64,000 nucleotides of DNA from Rheinheimera pacifica (GCF_900108485.1 NZ_FNXF01000001.1:124001-188000), one strand, 5' to 3'. Positions 16,763 to 26,789 are shown, numbered from the stretch's first letter. The notes: generated from the letters alone by a model not told the origin. A program made the numbers and translations.

Positions 16763-18280
16763 ATGCAAACAGCTAGCCCAGGTGTCACAGCAAAACTTAG
16801 CACGACAGAAAAACTCAGTGTGACAGAAAAAATCGGCTATAGCCTCGGCGATCTGGCGGCTAATCTGATCTTTCAGACACTGATGACCTTTCTGGCTTTC
16901 TTTTATACCGACGTTTATCAGATCCCGGCCGGCTCGGCGGCGGCGATTATCTTTTTCGGCGGTGTCATTGGTGCCTTTTTTAACCCTGTGATGGGCCTGA
17001 TTGCCGATCGCACGCAAACCCGCTGGGGCAAGTTCAGGCCCTGGATCTTGTGGACAGCAGTGCCCTTTGGCGTTATTGCCTTGCTGGCGTTCAGTACGCC
17101 CGATTTCAGCCCGCAGGGTAAAATTATTTATGCTTTTACTACTTATGTGCTGCTGGTGCTGGTGTATTCGGCCAATAACCTGCCGTATTCGGCATTAAGT
17201 GGCGTACTTACCGGCAATATGGCCGAACGTAACAGCTTGTCGGCTTACCGCTTCGTGGCGGTAATGGTGGCGCAGTTTATTATTCAGGCCTTGTTACTGC
17301 CGCTGGTGCTGATCCTCGGTGATGGTGATAAAGCGGTCGGCTTTGAAAACACCATGACGCTGTTTGCCTGTGTGGGTATCGCTTTTTTTCTGATCACCTT
17401 TATTACCACCAAAGAGCGGGTGCTTACCATTAGCAGCGGTGCCTCCAGTATCCGCCAGGACTTAGGCGATCTGGTACGCAATAAACCCTGGTTTATTCTG
17501 CTGCTGTTAACAGTGCTGGTGTTTATTACGCTGGCGTTAAAAGGCGGCATGTATATTTTTTATTTTGAACATTATCTTAGTGAAACCCATATCGCCGGTT
17601 TTCTGCACGACATCGGCTTTAACCGCTTTATTGCCGGGCTTAATGCCATGCTTACCGGTATGGGCTTAAACGAGTTTCTCTGGCCGAAAGATGCGCCTAC
17701 CTCCGGTTTTAGCCTGTTTAATGCCGGTGGCATTATCTGCATGATTATCGGCATTAGCTTTGCCAAGCCACTGGCCGATAGGTTTGGCAAGCGTGATGTG
17801 TTTGCTGTGGCGCTGTTTATTTCTACGCTGTTTATTCTGCTGTTTTATCTGCTGCCGCCCGATGCTATTGGCCTGGTGTTTTTATCGCAGCTGCTGCACG
17901 GCTTTTTTTACGGTATTACTATTCCGCTGCTGTGGGCCATGATTGCCGACGTGGCCGACTATTCGGAATGGAAAAACCATCGCCGTGCCACTGCCATTAT
18001 TTTTTCGGCAATGATTTTTGGCCTCAAACTGGGGCTAAGCATTGGCGGCGCTCTGGTGGCCGGTATTCTGGCGCATTACGGTTATGACGCCCTGTTAGCC
18101 ACCCAGGCAGAAGACACCATCAACGGCATTAAACTGTCGGTCAGTTTATATGCGGCGCTGCCATTTTTAATAGGCGTGGCCTGCATGTTTGTGTATGAAA
18201 TTAATAAACATAAAGAAATTCAGATTGAACAAGAGCTAAGCCAGCGGCGCGCCGCGGCCGGTTTGCTGCAGGGGGAATAA
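16763..18280 (+). CDS. GPH-family (MelB-type) glycoside:cation symporter
   Basis: A 505-residue membrane protein with about 12 helices. TEKIGYSLGDLAANLIFQ at the N-terminus, NPVMGLIADRTQTRWGKFRPW after helix 2, and WAMIADVADYSEWKNHRRA near helix 10 are signatures of the glycoside-pentoside-hexuronide family. In this operon the likely cargo is xylo-oligosaccharide or xyloside released by outer enzymes. An insertion with a hydrophobic stretch around residues 265-305 (MGLNEFLWPKDAPTSG) is longer than in MelB. It is 29 bases after the GH8 gene and 5 before GH43, so cotranscribed. Substrate is inferred from context. Confidence 0.87.
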   Translation: MQTASPGVTAKLSTTEKLSVTEKIGYSLGDLAANLIFQTLMTFLAFFYTDVYQIPAGSAAAIIFFGGVIGAFFNPVMGLIADRTQTRWGKFRPWILWTAVPFGVIALLAFSTPDFSPQGKIIYAFTTYVLLVLVYSANNLPYSALSGVLTGNMAERNSLSAYRFVAVMVAQFIIQALLLPLVLILGDGDKAVGFENTMTLFACVGIAFFLITFITTKERVLTISSGASSIRQDLGDLVRNKPWFILLLLTVLVFITLALKGGMYIFYFEHYLSETHIAGFLHDIGFNRFIAGLNAMLTGMGLNEFLWPKDAPTSGFSLFNAGGIICMIIGISFAKPLADRFGKRDVFAVALFISTLFILLFYLLPPDAIGLVFLSQLLHGFFYGITIPLLWAMIADVADYSEWKNHRRATAIIFSAMIFGLKLGLSIGGALVAGILAHYGYDALLATQAEDTINGIKLSVSLYAALPFLIGVACMFVYEINKHKEIQIEQELSQRRAAAGLLQGE

Positions 18281-18285
18281 CGCTA

Positions 18286-19290
18286 ATGTCAGACACCGAT
18301 TATAAAGCATTAAAAGCCAAAGCAATTTCGCAGCCACTGGTAGAGCATATTTATACTGCCGACCCGTCAGCGCATGTATTTGACGGCCGTATTTATATTT
18401 ACCCGTCGCATGATATTGACGCTGGCATCCCGTTTAACGACAACGGCGATCATTTTGCCATGCAGGATTACCACGTGCTGTCGCTGGACGGCCCGGATGC
18501 CAAAGCCGTGGACCACGGCGTAGCACTGCATATTAACGACGTACCCTGGGCCGAGCGGCAAATGTGGGCACCGGATGCGGCAAAAAAAGGCGATAAATAT
18601 TATTTTTATTTTCCGGCGAAAAAAGCCGATGGCCGCTTTCAGCTGGGTGTAGCAATCGGTGATAGCCCAGCCGGGCCTTTTACGGCACAGCCACAACCGA
18701 TACAAGGCAGTTACTCGATAGACCCGGCCGTATTTGCCGACGATGACGGCAGCTATTATCTATACTTTGGCGGCATCTGGGGCGGCCAGTTACAGCAGTA
18801 CCGCAATAACCGCTATGATGCACAATATGCCGAACCGGCTGCCGATGAGCCAGCACTGGGGCCAAAAGTGGCCCGGCTGACCGACAATATGCTGGAATTT
18901 GCCGAAGCACCGCGCGAAATTATCATTCTGGACGAACACGGCCAGCCATTACTGGGCGGTGATACTGAGCGGCGCTTTTTTGAAGCGTCCTGGCTGCATA
19001 AATATAACGGTAAATACTACTTTTCTTATTCTACCGGCGATACGCATTTTCTTTGCTACGCCACCGGCGACAGCCCCTATGGCCCCTTTACTTATCAGGG
19101 CCGCATTCTGGAGCCGGTTATCGGCTGGACTACCCATCATTCTATCTGTGAATTTAACGGTAAATGGTATCTGTTTTACCACGACTCGGTGCTGTCTGAA
19201 GGGGTAACCCATTTGCGCTCGGTAAAAATGGCTGAACTGCAGCATGACGCCCAGGGCCGGATCTGTACCTTAACACCGTACCGCGACTAA
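18286..19290 (+). CDS. GH43 glycoside hydrolase (subfamily 1-like), cytoplasmic
   Basis: A 334-residue GH43 propeller without a signal peptide. TADPSAHVFDGRIYIYPSHD holds the catalytic base Asp, SYSIDPAVFADDDG the second Asp, and RRFFEASWLHKYNGKYY the acid Glu. Such GH43_1 proteins are usually beta-xylosidases or arabinofuranosidases acting on short oligomers. Lack of an export signal and tight linkage (five bases) to the GPH symporter suggest it hydrolyses imported oligosaccharides. It is followed 14 bases later by the GH3 gene. Confidence 0.86.
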   Translation: MSDTDYKALKAKAISQPLVEHIYTADPSAHVFDGRIYIYPSHDIDAGIPFNDNGDHFAMQDYHVLSLDGPDAKAVDHGVALHINDVPWAERQMWAPDAAKKGDKYYFYFPAKKADGRFQLGVAIGDSPAGPFTAQPQPIQGSYSIDPAVFADDDGSYYLYFGGIWGGQLQQYRNNRYDAQYAEPAADEPALGPKVARLTDNMLEFAEAPREIIILDEHGQPLLGGDTERRFFEASWLHKYNGKYYFSYSTGDTHFLCYATGDSPYGPFTYQGRILEPVIGWTTHHSICEFNGKWYLFYHDSVLSEGVTHLRSVKMAELQHDAQGRICTLTPYRD

Positions 19291-19304
19291 ACAGGAGGCA
19301 CCGC

Positions 19305-21767
19305 ATGGCCAGGCAACTGTTTGTAGCACTATTAGGGGTTAGCGCAGTATTTACTGTGTTAGCGCAACAGCCTTATCAGAACGCCAGCCTGAGCACCGAG
19401 CAACGGGTAGACGATTTACTGGCGCGTATGACGCTGGAAGAAAAAGTCGCCCAGCTGCAAACGGTGTGGCAACAGCGCCGGGGTATGGAAAACCTGCAAC
19501 AGCAGTTTTTAGCCGACAAAGCGGCACAAATTATCCCGCTTGGCATTGGCCATATTGGCCGGCCGAGCGAATTTAAAACACCACAACAAACGGCAGAATT
19601 TAACAACGCACTGCAGCGCTGGCTAAAAGAAAATACCCGGCTGGGTATTCCGGCGCTGATGCACGAAGAAGCACTGCATGGCTATGCCGCCTTTGATGCC
19701 ACCAGCTTTCCGCAGGCAATAGCGCTGGCCAGCAGCTGGTCGCCAGACGATATGCACGATGTGTATGCACTGGCTGCCCGCGAGATGCGCGCTACCGGGG
19801 CTCACTGGGCCTTAACGCCCATTCTGGATATTGCCCGCGACCCGCGCTGGGGCCGGATTGAAGAAACCATGGGCGAAGATCCATACCTGATGTCGGCCAT
19901 GGGGGTAGCAGCAGTACAAGGCTTTCAGGGCAAAACCGGTAAAACCGGCCAGTTTGCGCCAGATAAAGTCGTCGCCACATTAAAGCATCTTACCGGCCAT
20001 GGTCAGCCGCAGGCCGGGTTAAATATAGCCCCGGCACATATAGCCCCGCGTGAGCTGCACGAGGTGTTTTTACCGCCGTTTGAAGCAGCAGTAAAGCTGG
20101 CACATGCCGCCAGTATTATGGCGTCGTACAATGAAATTGATGGTATTCCGTCGCATGTTAACCGCGCCTTATTGCAAGACATAGTGCGCAAAGAATGGGG
20201 TTTTAACGGCGTTATTGTCAGCGATTATTTTGCTATTGAAGAGCTGAACAGCCGCCATAATTTGTTTGATACCGAGGCTGCAGCCGCCAAAGCCGCTTTG
20301 CTGGCCGGAGTGGATATGGAAACGCCGGATCCGAAAACCTTCCCGCATTTAACGGCACTGGTGCAAAGTGGTCAGTTAGACGAAAGCGCGATAGACACCG
20401 CAGTGCGTCGCGTACTGGCGCTGAAATTCCGCCTGGGTTTATTTGACAACCCCTATGTTGATGCCAGCCAGGCCAATGCGCTGGTAGGGGGCGCTAAAGA
20501 TCGCGACTTTGCCCGGCTGGTAGCCGAAAAGTCGATGGTGTTGCTAAAAAATAACGGCATCTTGCCGCTAAATGCAGCAAAAATTAGCAAGCTGGCGGTG
20601 ATTGGCCCGCATGCCGATGAAGTATTGCTGGGCGGTTACAGCAGCATTCCGCGCCAGACTATCAGCATTTATCAGGGCTTGAAACAAAAACTGCAGGGCA
20701 AAGCGCAAGTGCAGTTTGCCCGGGGTACGCTGTTAACCAAAGTCTTAACAGCGACTAAAGCGCAGGAAGAGAATCAGGCCTTTATTACCTCAGATATACG
20801 CCAGCGCAGCCAGGCGGCAGGTACGTTTTCTATGCAGCGCTGGAACTACGATCCTATAGCACTGGCTACCGACAACGACCGTAAAAGCTTGCTGGACGAA
20901 GCTGTTGCGGTGGCAAAAACCGCCGATGCGGTGGTGCTGGTGTTAGGTGAAAACGAAGGTTTATCGCGCGAAGCCTGGGCCGAAAGCCATTTGGGCGACC
21001 GCACCAGTTTAGAGCTGGTAGGTAACCAGCTGCAACTGGCGCAGGCGGTTCTGGCCACCGGCAAACCGGTAGTACTGCTGCTGACTAACGGCCGGCCGCT
21101 GGCGCTGGGCGAGTTGGCCGAAACAGCACCGGCCATTATTGAAGCCTGGTATCTGGGGCAGGAAACCGGTGCTGCTGTAGCCAATGTGCTATTTGGCGAT
21201 GTTAACCCGTCTGGCAAGTTACCGCTGACATTCCCGCGCAGTGCCGGCCATATTCCCAGCTATTACAACCATAAAGCCTCTGCCAAGCGCGGCTATTTAT
21301 TTGACGACATGAGCCCGTTATACCCGTTTGGCCATGGCTTAAGCTATACCAGTTTTACCTACAGCGATTTGCAAATTGACGCCAGCAACGCCCGCGCCAA
21401 TGGTGAAGTGCAAATAAGCCTGACAGTGCAAAACAGCGGCCAGCGCCAGGGTACTGAAGTGGTGCAGTTGTATATTAATGATCCGCTGGCTAGTGTCACC
21501 CGGCCGGTGCAGCAGTTAACCGGCTTTAAGCGGGTGCCGCTAAAGCCTGGCGAGCAGGCCACACTGCGGTTTACCGTGCCGGTTAACCTGCTGGCGTTTT
21601 TTGATCAGCATATGCGCTGGGTAGTGGAACCGGGCGAAATCCGCCTGATGCTGGGCAGCTCATCGGCAGACATCCGCTTAAAAGGCAGTTTTGTTATCAA
21701 AGGTGACGTGACTGAGGTAGCTAACAACAAGGCGTATCTGAGCCAGGCCGTGATCAGCAATAAATAA
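19305..21767 (+). CDS. GH3 beta-xylosidase-like enzyme, exported
   Basis: An 820-residue GH3 protein with a short signal peptide (cut after VLAQ about residue 21). The N-terminal barrel has ALMHEEALHGY, DPRWGRIEETMGEDPYL, and GVIVSDYFAIEEL, where the SDY Asp is the expected nucleophile. A second alpha/beta sandwich domain (KSMVLLKNNGILPL, VLGENEGLSREAW) and a C-terminal fibronectin III-like domain (about 690-800) complete a three-domain GH3. The 'MHEEALHGY' and 'SDYFAI' forms resemble xylan 1,4-beta-xylosidases more than glucosidases. It lies inside the xylan operon; AGGAGG is just before the start. Confidence 0.87.
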   Translation: MARQLFVALLGVSAVFTVLAQQPYQNASLSTEQRVDDLLARMTLEEKVAQLQTVWQQRRGMENLQQQFLADKAAQIIPLGIGHIGRPSEFKTPQQTAEFNNALQRWLKENTRLGIPALMHEEALHGYAAFDATSFPQAIALASSWSPDDMHDVYALAAREMRATGAHWALTPILDIARDPRWGRIEETMGEDPYLMSAMGVAAVQGFQGKTGKTGQFAPDKVVATLKHLTGHGQPQAGLNIAPAHIAPRELHEVFLPPFEAAVKLAHAASIMASYNEIDGIPSHVNRALLQDIVRKEWGFNGVIVSDYFAIEELNSRHNLFDTEAAAAKAALLAGVDMETPDPKTFPHLTALVQSGQLDESAIDTAVRRVLALKFRLGLFDNPYVDASQANALVGGAKDRDFARLVAEKSMVLLKNNGILPLNAAKISKLAVIGPHADEVLLGGYSSIPRQTISIYQGLKQKLQGKAQVQFARGTLLTKVLTATKAQEENQAFITSDIRQRSQAAGTFSMQRWNYDPIALATDNDRKSLLDEAVAVAKTADAVVLVLGENEGLSREAWAESHLGDRTSLELVGNQLQLAQAVLATGKPVVLLLTNGRPLALGELAETAPAIIEAWYLGQETGAAVANVLFGDVNPSGKLPLTFPRSAGHIPSYYNHKASAKRGYLFDDMSPLYPFGHGLSYTSFTYSDLQIDASNARANGEVQISLTVQNSGQRQGTEVVQLYINDPLASVTRPVQQLTGFKRVPLKPGEQATLRFTVPVNLLAFFDQHMRWVVEPGEIRLMLGSSSADIRLKGSFVIKGDVTEVANNKAYLSQAVISNK

Positions 21768-21816
21768 CCGCGGTGGGCATATCACAACATAACTAACCGC
21801 ACTGGCGGGAGGAATT

Positions 21817-24390
21817 ATGCAACAAAGCAAGCAATATCACGGCAGTGGCCAGCTATCGGCCATGCTGACACTGGCATTAGCCTGCAGTTTGGCGCTGGTT
21901 GGTTGTGCCGGGCAGGCGCCTGATGGCAGCAGCCAGGGTGCAGAAAAACCGCTGATCCAGCCACAAAACTGGCCACTGCAAAGCGCGCCGATTGCGCGTA
22001 ACCAGCAGATAGAAGACAAAATTAACGCTTTGCTCAGCCAAATGACGCCAGAGCAGAAAGTCGGCCAGATTATTCAGGCTGATATTGCCTCGGTTACACC
22101 CCAGCAGGTGCGCGATTATTATCTGGGCTCGGTACTAAACGGCGGCAACTCGGCACCGGGGCGCGATAACCGTGTTGGTGCGGCGGCCTGGTTGCAGCTG
22201 GCCGATGCCTTCTGGCAGGCCAGCACCGACACCAGCGATGGCAGGCCTTATATTCCGGTGATTTGGGGTACCGATGCCGTGCACGGCCACAGCAATGTCA
22301 AAGGTGCGACGATTTTTCCGCATAATATTGGCCTGGGTGCTATGCGCGAACCCCAGCTACTGCATGCTATTGGCCGTGCTACCGCCATTGAAATGCAGGT
22401 AACCGGGCTGGACTGGACCTTTGCGCCAACTATCGCGGTAGCGCGTGACGACCGCTGGGGCCGCACTTATGAATCATACAGTGAAGACCCGGCGTTGGTC
22501 GCCAGCTATGCCCCGCATATTTTGCAGGGTATTCAGGGTATGCCGGGCGCCGCAGACTTTTTGCGCGGTGAGCATATGCTGGCCACGGTTAAACACTTTT
22601 TGGGTGATGGCGGTACCGTAGGCGGCAAAGATCAGGGCGATAATATTGATACTGAAGCCGGCCTGCGCGACATACATGCGCCCCCTTACTACAGTGCCAT
22701 TAAGGCCGGTGCGCGCGTGGTAATGGCGTCTTACAACAGCTGGCATGGCGATAAAATGCACGGTTTTGCCCCTATGCTGACCGACGTGCTGGTACACCGG
22801 ATGGGCTTTGATGGCTTTGTGGTAGGCGACTGGAACGGCCACGGCCAGATAAGCGGTTGTACACCAACAGATTGTGCGGCCTCGGTTATTGCCGGGCTGG
22901 ATATGTATATGGCGCCGGACAGCTGGCAGGCTTTGTATGCCAATACGCTGGCGCAGGTAAAAGACGGCCGCCTGCCGATGGCCCGGCTGGACGAGGCTGT
23001 ACTGCGCATACTGCGTATTAAGGCAGAAATGGGTTTATTTGAGCAGGTAAAACCGTCCGAGCGGCCACTGGCCGGGCGTTATGAACTGCTGGGCAATGCA
23101 CAGCACCGGGCTCTGGCGCGTGAGGCAGCGCGTAAATCACTGGTACTGCTGAAAAATAATCAACAGTTGTTACCGTTAAACACTACTGGCCGGGTGCTGG
23201 TGGCGGGCGATGGTGCCGATAATATCGGTAAGCAAAGCGGCGGCTGGACACTAAGCTGGCAGGGCTCGGGTAATGCCAACAGCGATTTTCCTAATGGCGA
23301 CTCTATTTATGCCGGTATCCTGCAAACGGTTACCGCCGGCGGTGGCAGTGTTGAGCTTAGCGAAAACGGCCGTTACAGCCAGCGGCCTGATGTTGCCATA
23401 GTAGTATTTGGTGAAGAGCCTTATGCCGAGTTTATTGGCGATCGCAGCCATCTGGCGTTTGACGACAACCGCGGGCTGCAAATTCTTACCCAACTAAAAA
23501 GCCAGGGTATTCCCACCGTGGCGGTGTTTTTATCCGGCCGGCCGTTGTGGGTAAACCCTGAGCTGAATCAGTCTGATGCTTTTGTCGCAGCGTTTTTACC
23601 CGGCAGCGAAGGTGGGGCGGTGGCCGATGTGCTGTTCCGCTCGCCAAGCGGTGCGGTACGGCATGATTTTCAGGGCAAGCTTTCGTTCTCCTGGCCGGAT
23701 AACGCCAAAGGCGAGCCGCTTAATGTCGGCGATGCAGGCTACAAGCCGCTGTTTGCCTACGGTTATGGCTTGCGTTACAGCGACAACACAACAGTTGGCC
23801 AGCTACATGAAAACGCGGGTATCAGCGCTGATCAAATGCTCAATGCCAGCCGTTATCTGCATGCCGGCAAAGCCGTAACACCCTGGCAGTTGCAACTGCT
23901 TGATCAAGGCCAGATCACGCGGGTAACAGACGCACTGCATACCTCAGCCCGTGGCGCATTAACAGCCACTGCCACAGATCGGTTGCAGCAGGAAGACTCG
24001 GTTACGCTCAGCTTTGCACAACCCGGTACAGTGCTGTTAACCCATGCCGATGGTGTGGTGCTGGATTTAGCCCGTCAGTCTAACGGCGATATGGCGCTGG
24101 AGCTGGAATACCAGGTGCTGGCACTTAGCAACAGTACCACTACGCTTGGCATGCAATGCGGCGATAACTGCAGTGCCAATATTGATATCAGCGGCCAGTT
24201 GGCGCAAATGCAGGGTAAGGGCTGGCAGAGTATGAAAATTGCGTTGCGCTGTTTTAGTGAAGCCGACAGCACTTTTGATATCAGCAAAGTTACCCGGCCG
24301 ATGGTGCTGCAAGGTAGCGCCGGCCTGGTGTTGCAACTGGCCAATGTGCGGCTGGCGCAAAACGAAGGTAACGCCACATGTGGCAACTAA
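21817..24390 (+). CDS. GH3 exo-beta-glycosidase with C-terminal carbohydrate-binding-like domain, lipoprotein
   Basis: An 857-residue protein with a lipobox LVGC (Cys about 30). The GH3 core shows PVIWGTDAVHGHSNV, DDRWGRTYESYSEDP, VKHFLGDGGT and GFVVGDWNGH, where the Asp of GDW is the expected nucleophile; the second domain has KSLVLLKNN and GDGADNIGKQSGGWTLSWQG. This layout, followed by a beta-sandwich tail (about 650-850), matches exo-1,3/1,4-beta-glucanases such as ExoP of Pseudoalteromonas. Its presence in a xylan operon suggests action on mixed-linked glucan, cellobiose-type oligomers or xylosides; which is undecided. Its end overlaps the next gene by 13 bases. Confidence 0.85.
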   Translation: MQQSKQYHGSGQLSAMLTLALACSLALVGCAGQAPDGSSQGAEKPLIQPQNWPLQSAPIARNQQIEDKINALLSQMTPEQKVGQIIQADIASVTPQQVRDYYLGSVLNGGNSAPGRDNRVGAAAWLQLADAFWQASTDTSDGRPYIPVIWGTDAVHGHSNVKGATIFPHNIGLGAMREPQLLHAIGRATAIEMQVTGLDWTFAPTIAVARDDRWGRTYESYSEDPALVASYAPHILQGIQGMPGAADFLRGEHMLATVKHFLGDGGTVGGKDQGDNIDTEAGLRDIHAPPYYSAIKAGARVVMASYNSWHGDKMHGFAPMLTDVLVHRMGFDGFVVGDWNGHGQISGCTPTDCAASVIAGLDMYMAPDSWQALYANTLAQVKDGRLPMARLDEAVLRILRIKAEMGLFEQVKPSERPLAGRYELLGNAQHRALAREAARKSLVLLKNNQQLLPLNTTGRVLVAGDGADNIGKQSGGWTLSWQGSGNANSDFPNGDSIYAGILQTVTAGGGSVELSENGRYSQRPDVAIVVFGEEPYAEFIGDRSHLAFDDNRGLQILTQLKSQGIPTVAVFLSGRPLWVNPELNQSDAFVAAFLPGSEGGAVADVLFRSPSGAVRHDFQGKLSFSWPDNAKGEPLNVGDAGYKPLFAYGYGLRYSDNTTVGQLHENAGISADQMLNASRYLHAGKAVTPWQLQLLDQGQITRVTDALHTSARGALTATATDRLQQEDSVTLSFAQPGTVLLTHADGVVLDLARQSNGDMALELEYQVLALSNSTTTLGMQCGDNCSANIDISGQLAQMQGKGWQSMKIALRCFSEADSTFDISKVTRPMVLQGSAGLVLQLANVRLAQNEGNATCGN

Positions 24391-26339
24391 AGCCCGGCAA
24401 CAGTATGGCAGGGCTCAGGCAAGCCGGCTTATGTATGGCATTACTGCTTAGCCCGCTGGCAATTGCCGATATCAGCCTGCCAAAACTGATTAGCGATGGT
24501 ATGGTGCTGCAGCGTGATACGGCTATTACGCTGTGGGGCTGGGCCGCTGCTGACGAAACGGTTGAGGTGCGCTTTAACGGCAAAGCCGTGGGGCAGGCTA
24601 AGCCTGCCAATGGCCGCTGGCAGCTTAAGCTGCCAGCACAAGCTGCCGGTGGGCCTTATCAGCTGAGCTTTCACGGCCATAACCAGATCACGCTGCAGGA
24701 TATTTATTTTGGTGATGTCTGGGTGGCATCGGGCCAGTCTAATATGGAAATGGAGATGGCACGCCTGGCCGAGGCCTATCCGCAGGATCTATCCGGTGCC
24801 AGCTATCCGTTAATCCGCCAGTTTAAAGTACCGCAACATTACAACTTTAAAACGCCACAGCAGGATTTCAGCAGCAGCCACTGGGTTGCCGCCAGCCCGG
24901 ACACTATTGCAGAATTTTCTGCACTGGCATTTTATTTTGCCCGCGAACTGTTTGAGCATTCTGCTGCAGATGACGGTGTCGCCATCGGCATTTTAAATAA
25001 TGCGCTGGGTGGCTCACCGGTTGAAGCCTGGATGAGCGAGCAGGCGCTGCAGCCATTTCCTGATGCGCTGGCCGAAGCTATCCGTTTTCGCGATGATAAG
25101 CTGATCCAGGAGGTGACTGAAGCCGACAAGGCAAAAAATGCTAAGTGGTATGGCGATTTACAACAGCGTGATGCGGGTTTAAACGGCAAAACGCCCTGGT
25201 ATAGCAGCGCGTTGGACGACAGCAACTGGGCAAGCTTTAGCGTGCCGGGTTTTCGGCCTGAACCTTTTACCGGTGTCTGGTGGTTGCGTAAAACGGTGCA
25301 GCTCACTGCCAAACAAGCGGCAGAGGCCAATACCTTACGCCTGGGTTCTATCGTCGATGCCGACGAGGTGTATATCAATGGCACCTTGGTGGGCAATACC
25401 ACCTATCAATACCCGCCGCGCCGTTATGCCGTACCTGAAAACCTGCTTAAAGCCGGTAACAACCTGCTGGCAGTGCGTATTACCGCCACCAATGGCAAAA
25501 CCGGCTTAATGCCGGATAAACCTTATTGGCTCGGCACAGATCACAACAAACTGGATTTAAGCGGGCCGTGGAAAATGCACAGCTCAGCTAAGGCAGAGCT
25601 TTTGCCCGGTGATACCTTTATCCGCTGGAAACCGCTGGGCTTATTTAATGGTTTAACCGCGCCGTTAACTTATCTGCCGGTTAAAGGCGTGATCTGGTAT
25701 CAGGGTGAATCTAATGTTGGCCAGTATGCGCAGTATCAGCCGCGTTTTACCGCGATGATCCGCGATTGGCGGGCAAAATGGGCACAAAACAGCGGCCAGC
25801 AACAGCCGTTACCGTTTTTATTTGTCCAGCTGGCTAATTACCTGGAAAAAACACCAGAACCCACCGACAGCCACTGGGCCGGGTTACGCGAAGCGCAGCG
25901 CCAGAGCTTAACAGAAGCCAATACTGCTATGGTGGTGGCTATTGATGTTGGCGAATGGAACGATATTCATCCGGTAGATAAAAAAACCTTAGCAGAGCGC
26001 CTGGCTTTAGCGGCACGAGCGGTGGCGCTTGGCGAAGATGTGCCGTATCAGGGGCCGCAGTTGTTGTCGGTACAAGCGCAGGGGAATCAATTACTGCTTA
26101 GCTTTGATCAGCAACTGGTACTAAAACCCGGCCAGAGCTTTGCCATCGCTGGCAGCGACGGCGAATATCGCTGGGCGCAGGTACAGCTGCGGGGTAAGCA
26201 ATTAGTGCTGTCGCATGCTGATATCAAAGCGCCGGTGCAAGTCCGTTACGCCTGGGCCGATAACCCGGATGCGGTGCTGTACAACAGCGCAGGCCTACCG
26301 GCGTCACCCTTTACTGCTCAGATTGCTCAGCCAAAGTAA
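24378..26339 (+). CDS. SGNH acetyl xylan esterase, CE20/sialate O-acetylesterase-like
   Basis: A 653-residue protein with a signal peptide (to about residue 30, AIADIS). The SGNH hydrolase core is split: block I VASGQSNMEMEM (nucleophilic Ser about 118) lies before, and VIWYQGESNVGQY and the final DVGEWNDIHPVDK (Asp/His) after, an inserted beta-sandwich of about 120 residues (DSNWASFSVPG to NNLLAVRITATNG) like a GH2 jelly roll. The insertion matches the arrangement described for CE20 acetyl xylan esterases of Xanthomonas. It would deacetylate xylo-oligosaccharides in the periplasm. It is the last gene of the xylan operon; a terminator follows. Confidence 0.85.
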   Translation: MWQLKPGNSMAGLRQAGLCMALLLSPLAIADISLPKLISDGMVLQRDTAITLWGWAAADETVEVRFNGKAVGQAKPANGRWQLKLPAQAAGGPYQLSFHGHNQITLQDIYFGDVWVASGQSNMEMEMARLAEAYPQDLSGASYPLIRQFKVPQHYNFKTPQQDFSSSHWVAASPDTIAEFSALAFYFARELFEHSAADDGVAIGILNNALGGSPVEAWMSEQALQPFPDALAEAIRFRDDKLIQEVTEADKAKNAKWYGDLQQRDAGLNGKTPWYSSALDDSNWASFSVPGFRPEPFTGVWWLRKTVQLTAKQAAEANTLRLGSIVDADEVYINGTLVGNTTYQYPPRRYAVPENLLKAGNNLLAVRITATNGKTGLMPDKPYWLGTDHNKLDLSGPWKMHSSAKAELLPGDTFIRWKPLGLFNGLTAPLTYLPVKGVIWYQGESNVGQYAQYQPRFTAMIRDWRAKWAQNSGQQQPLPFLFVQLANYLEKTPEPTDSHWAGLREAQRQSLTEANTAMVVAIDVGEWNDIHPVDKKTLAERLALAARAVALGEDVPYQGPQLLSVQAQGNQLLLSFDQQLVLKPGQSFAIAGSDGEYRWAQVQLRGKQLVLSHADIKAPVQVRYAWADNPDAVLYNSAGLPASPFTAQIAQPK

Positions 26340-26379
26340 TTGCTAAATCCAGCCATTGCCCTTGGTGGCAAATTTACTT

Positions 26380-26407
26380 ATCGGGGTTTCTATAAGCCCC
26401 GATTTTA
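26380..26407 (+). terminator. Terminator of the xylan operon
   Basis: ATCGGGG pairs with CCCCGAT around a ten-base loop and is followed by TTTTATT. It marks the end of the ancestral xylan operon and the left edge of the cassette cluster. Confidence 0.8.
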
Positions 26408-26421
26408 TTCAGGTGTATCGC

Positions 26422-26766
26422 TCAAAGCATATTCCGATTGCAGTAAGTTGCCTTTTCAAACTCACTGACATTCATCGCAATATTCGGAACATGCGGAAAC
26501 ATAGCCACTAACTTCTCAACAACCGATTGTGACAACTTTGCCCGCTGCTCAGTGGTGCGACCTTGCATAATGCTTGAAAACACGTGAATGAAAAGCTCAC
26601 GTTTTCCCCCAACTACATACTTACTGTAAGGATTCACCCGGACTTTAATATCACCGATATCAAACAAATCAGAGGCAACAGCAACCAGATGAATTTGCTC
26701 TGCAATATATTCCTCAGGGTGACTTTCCAGCACCTCAACCGAGCAGTCGACTATAAAATGCGGCAT
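26422..26766 (-). CDS. 5-carboxymethyl-2-hydroxymuconate isomerase (CHMI)-like protein, cassette gene
   Basis: A 114-residue protein starting MPHFIVDCS, with Pro2 after the initiator Met, the catalytic residue of the tautomerase superfamily, and the CHMI-like layout (VRVNPYSKYVVGG, FIHVFSSIMQGRT, AKLSQSVVEKL). In other bacteria CHMI works in homoprotocatechuate degradation, but no such genes are near, so the true substrate is unknown. The ATG at 26766 is preceded by AGGAAAAAC; a longer reading from 26865 would run through the attC site. It is the distal cassette: no attC is seen after it. Confidence 0.72.
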   Translation of the reverse strand: MPHFIVDCSVEVLESHPEEYIAEQIHLVAVASDLFDIGDIKVRVNPYSKYVVGGKRELFIHVFSSIMQGRTTEQRAKLSQSVVEKLVAMFPHVPNIAMNVSEFEKATYCNRNML

Positions 26767-26789
26767 TGTTTTTCCTCTATGTGTTGAAT

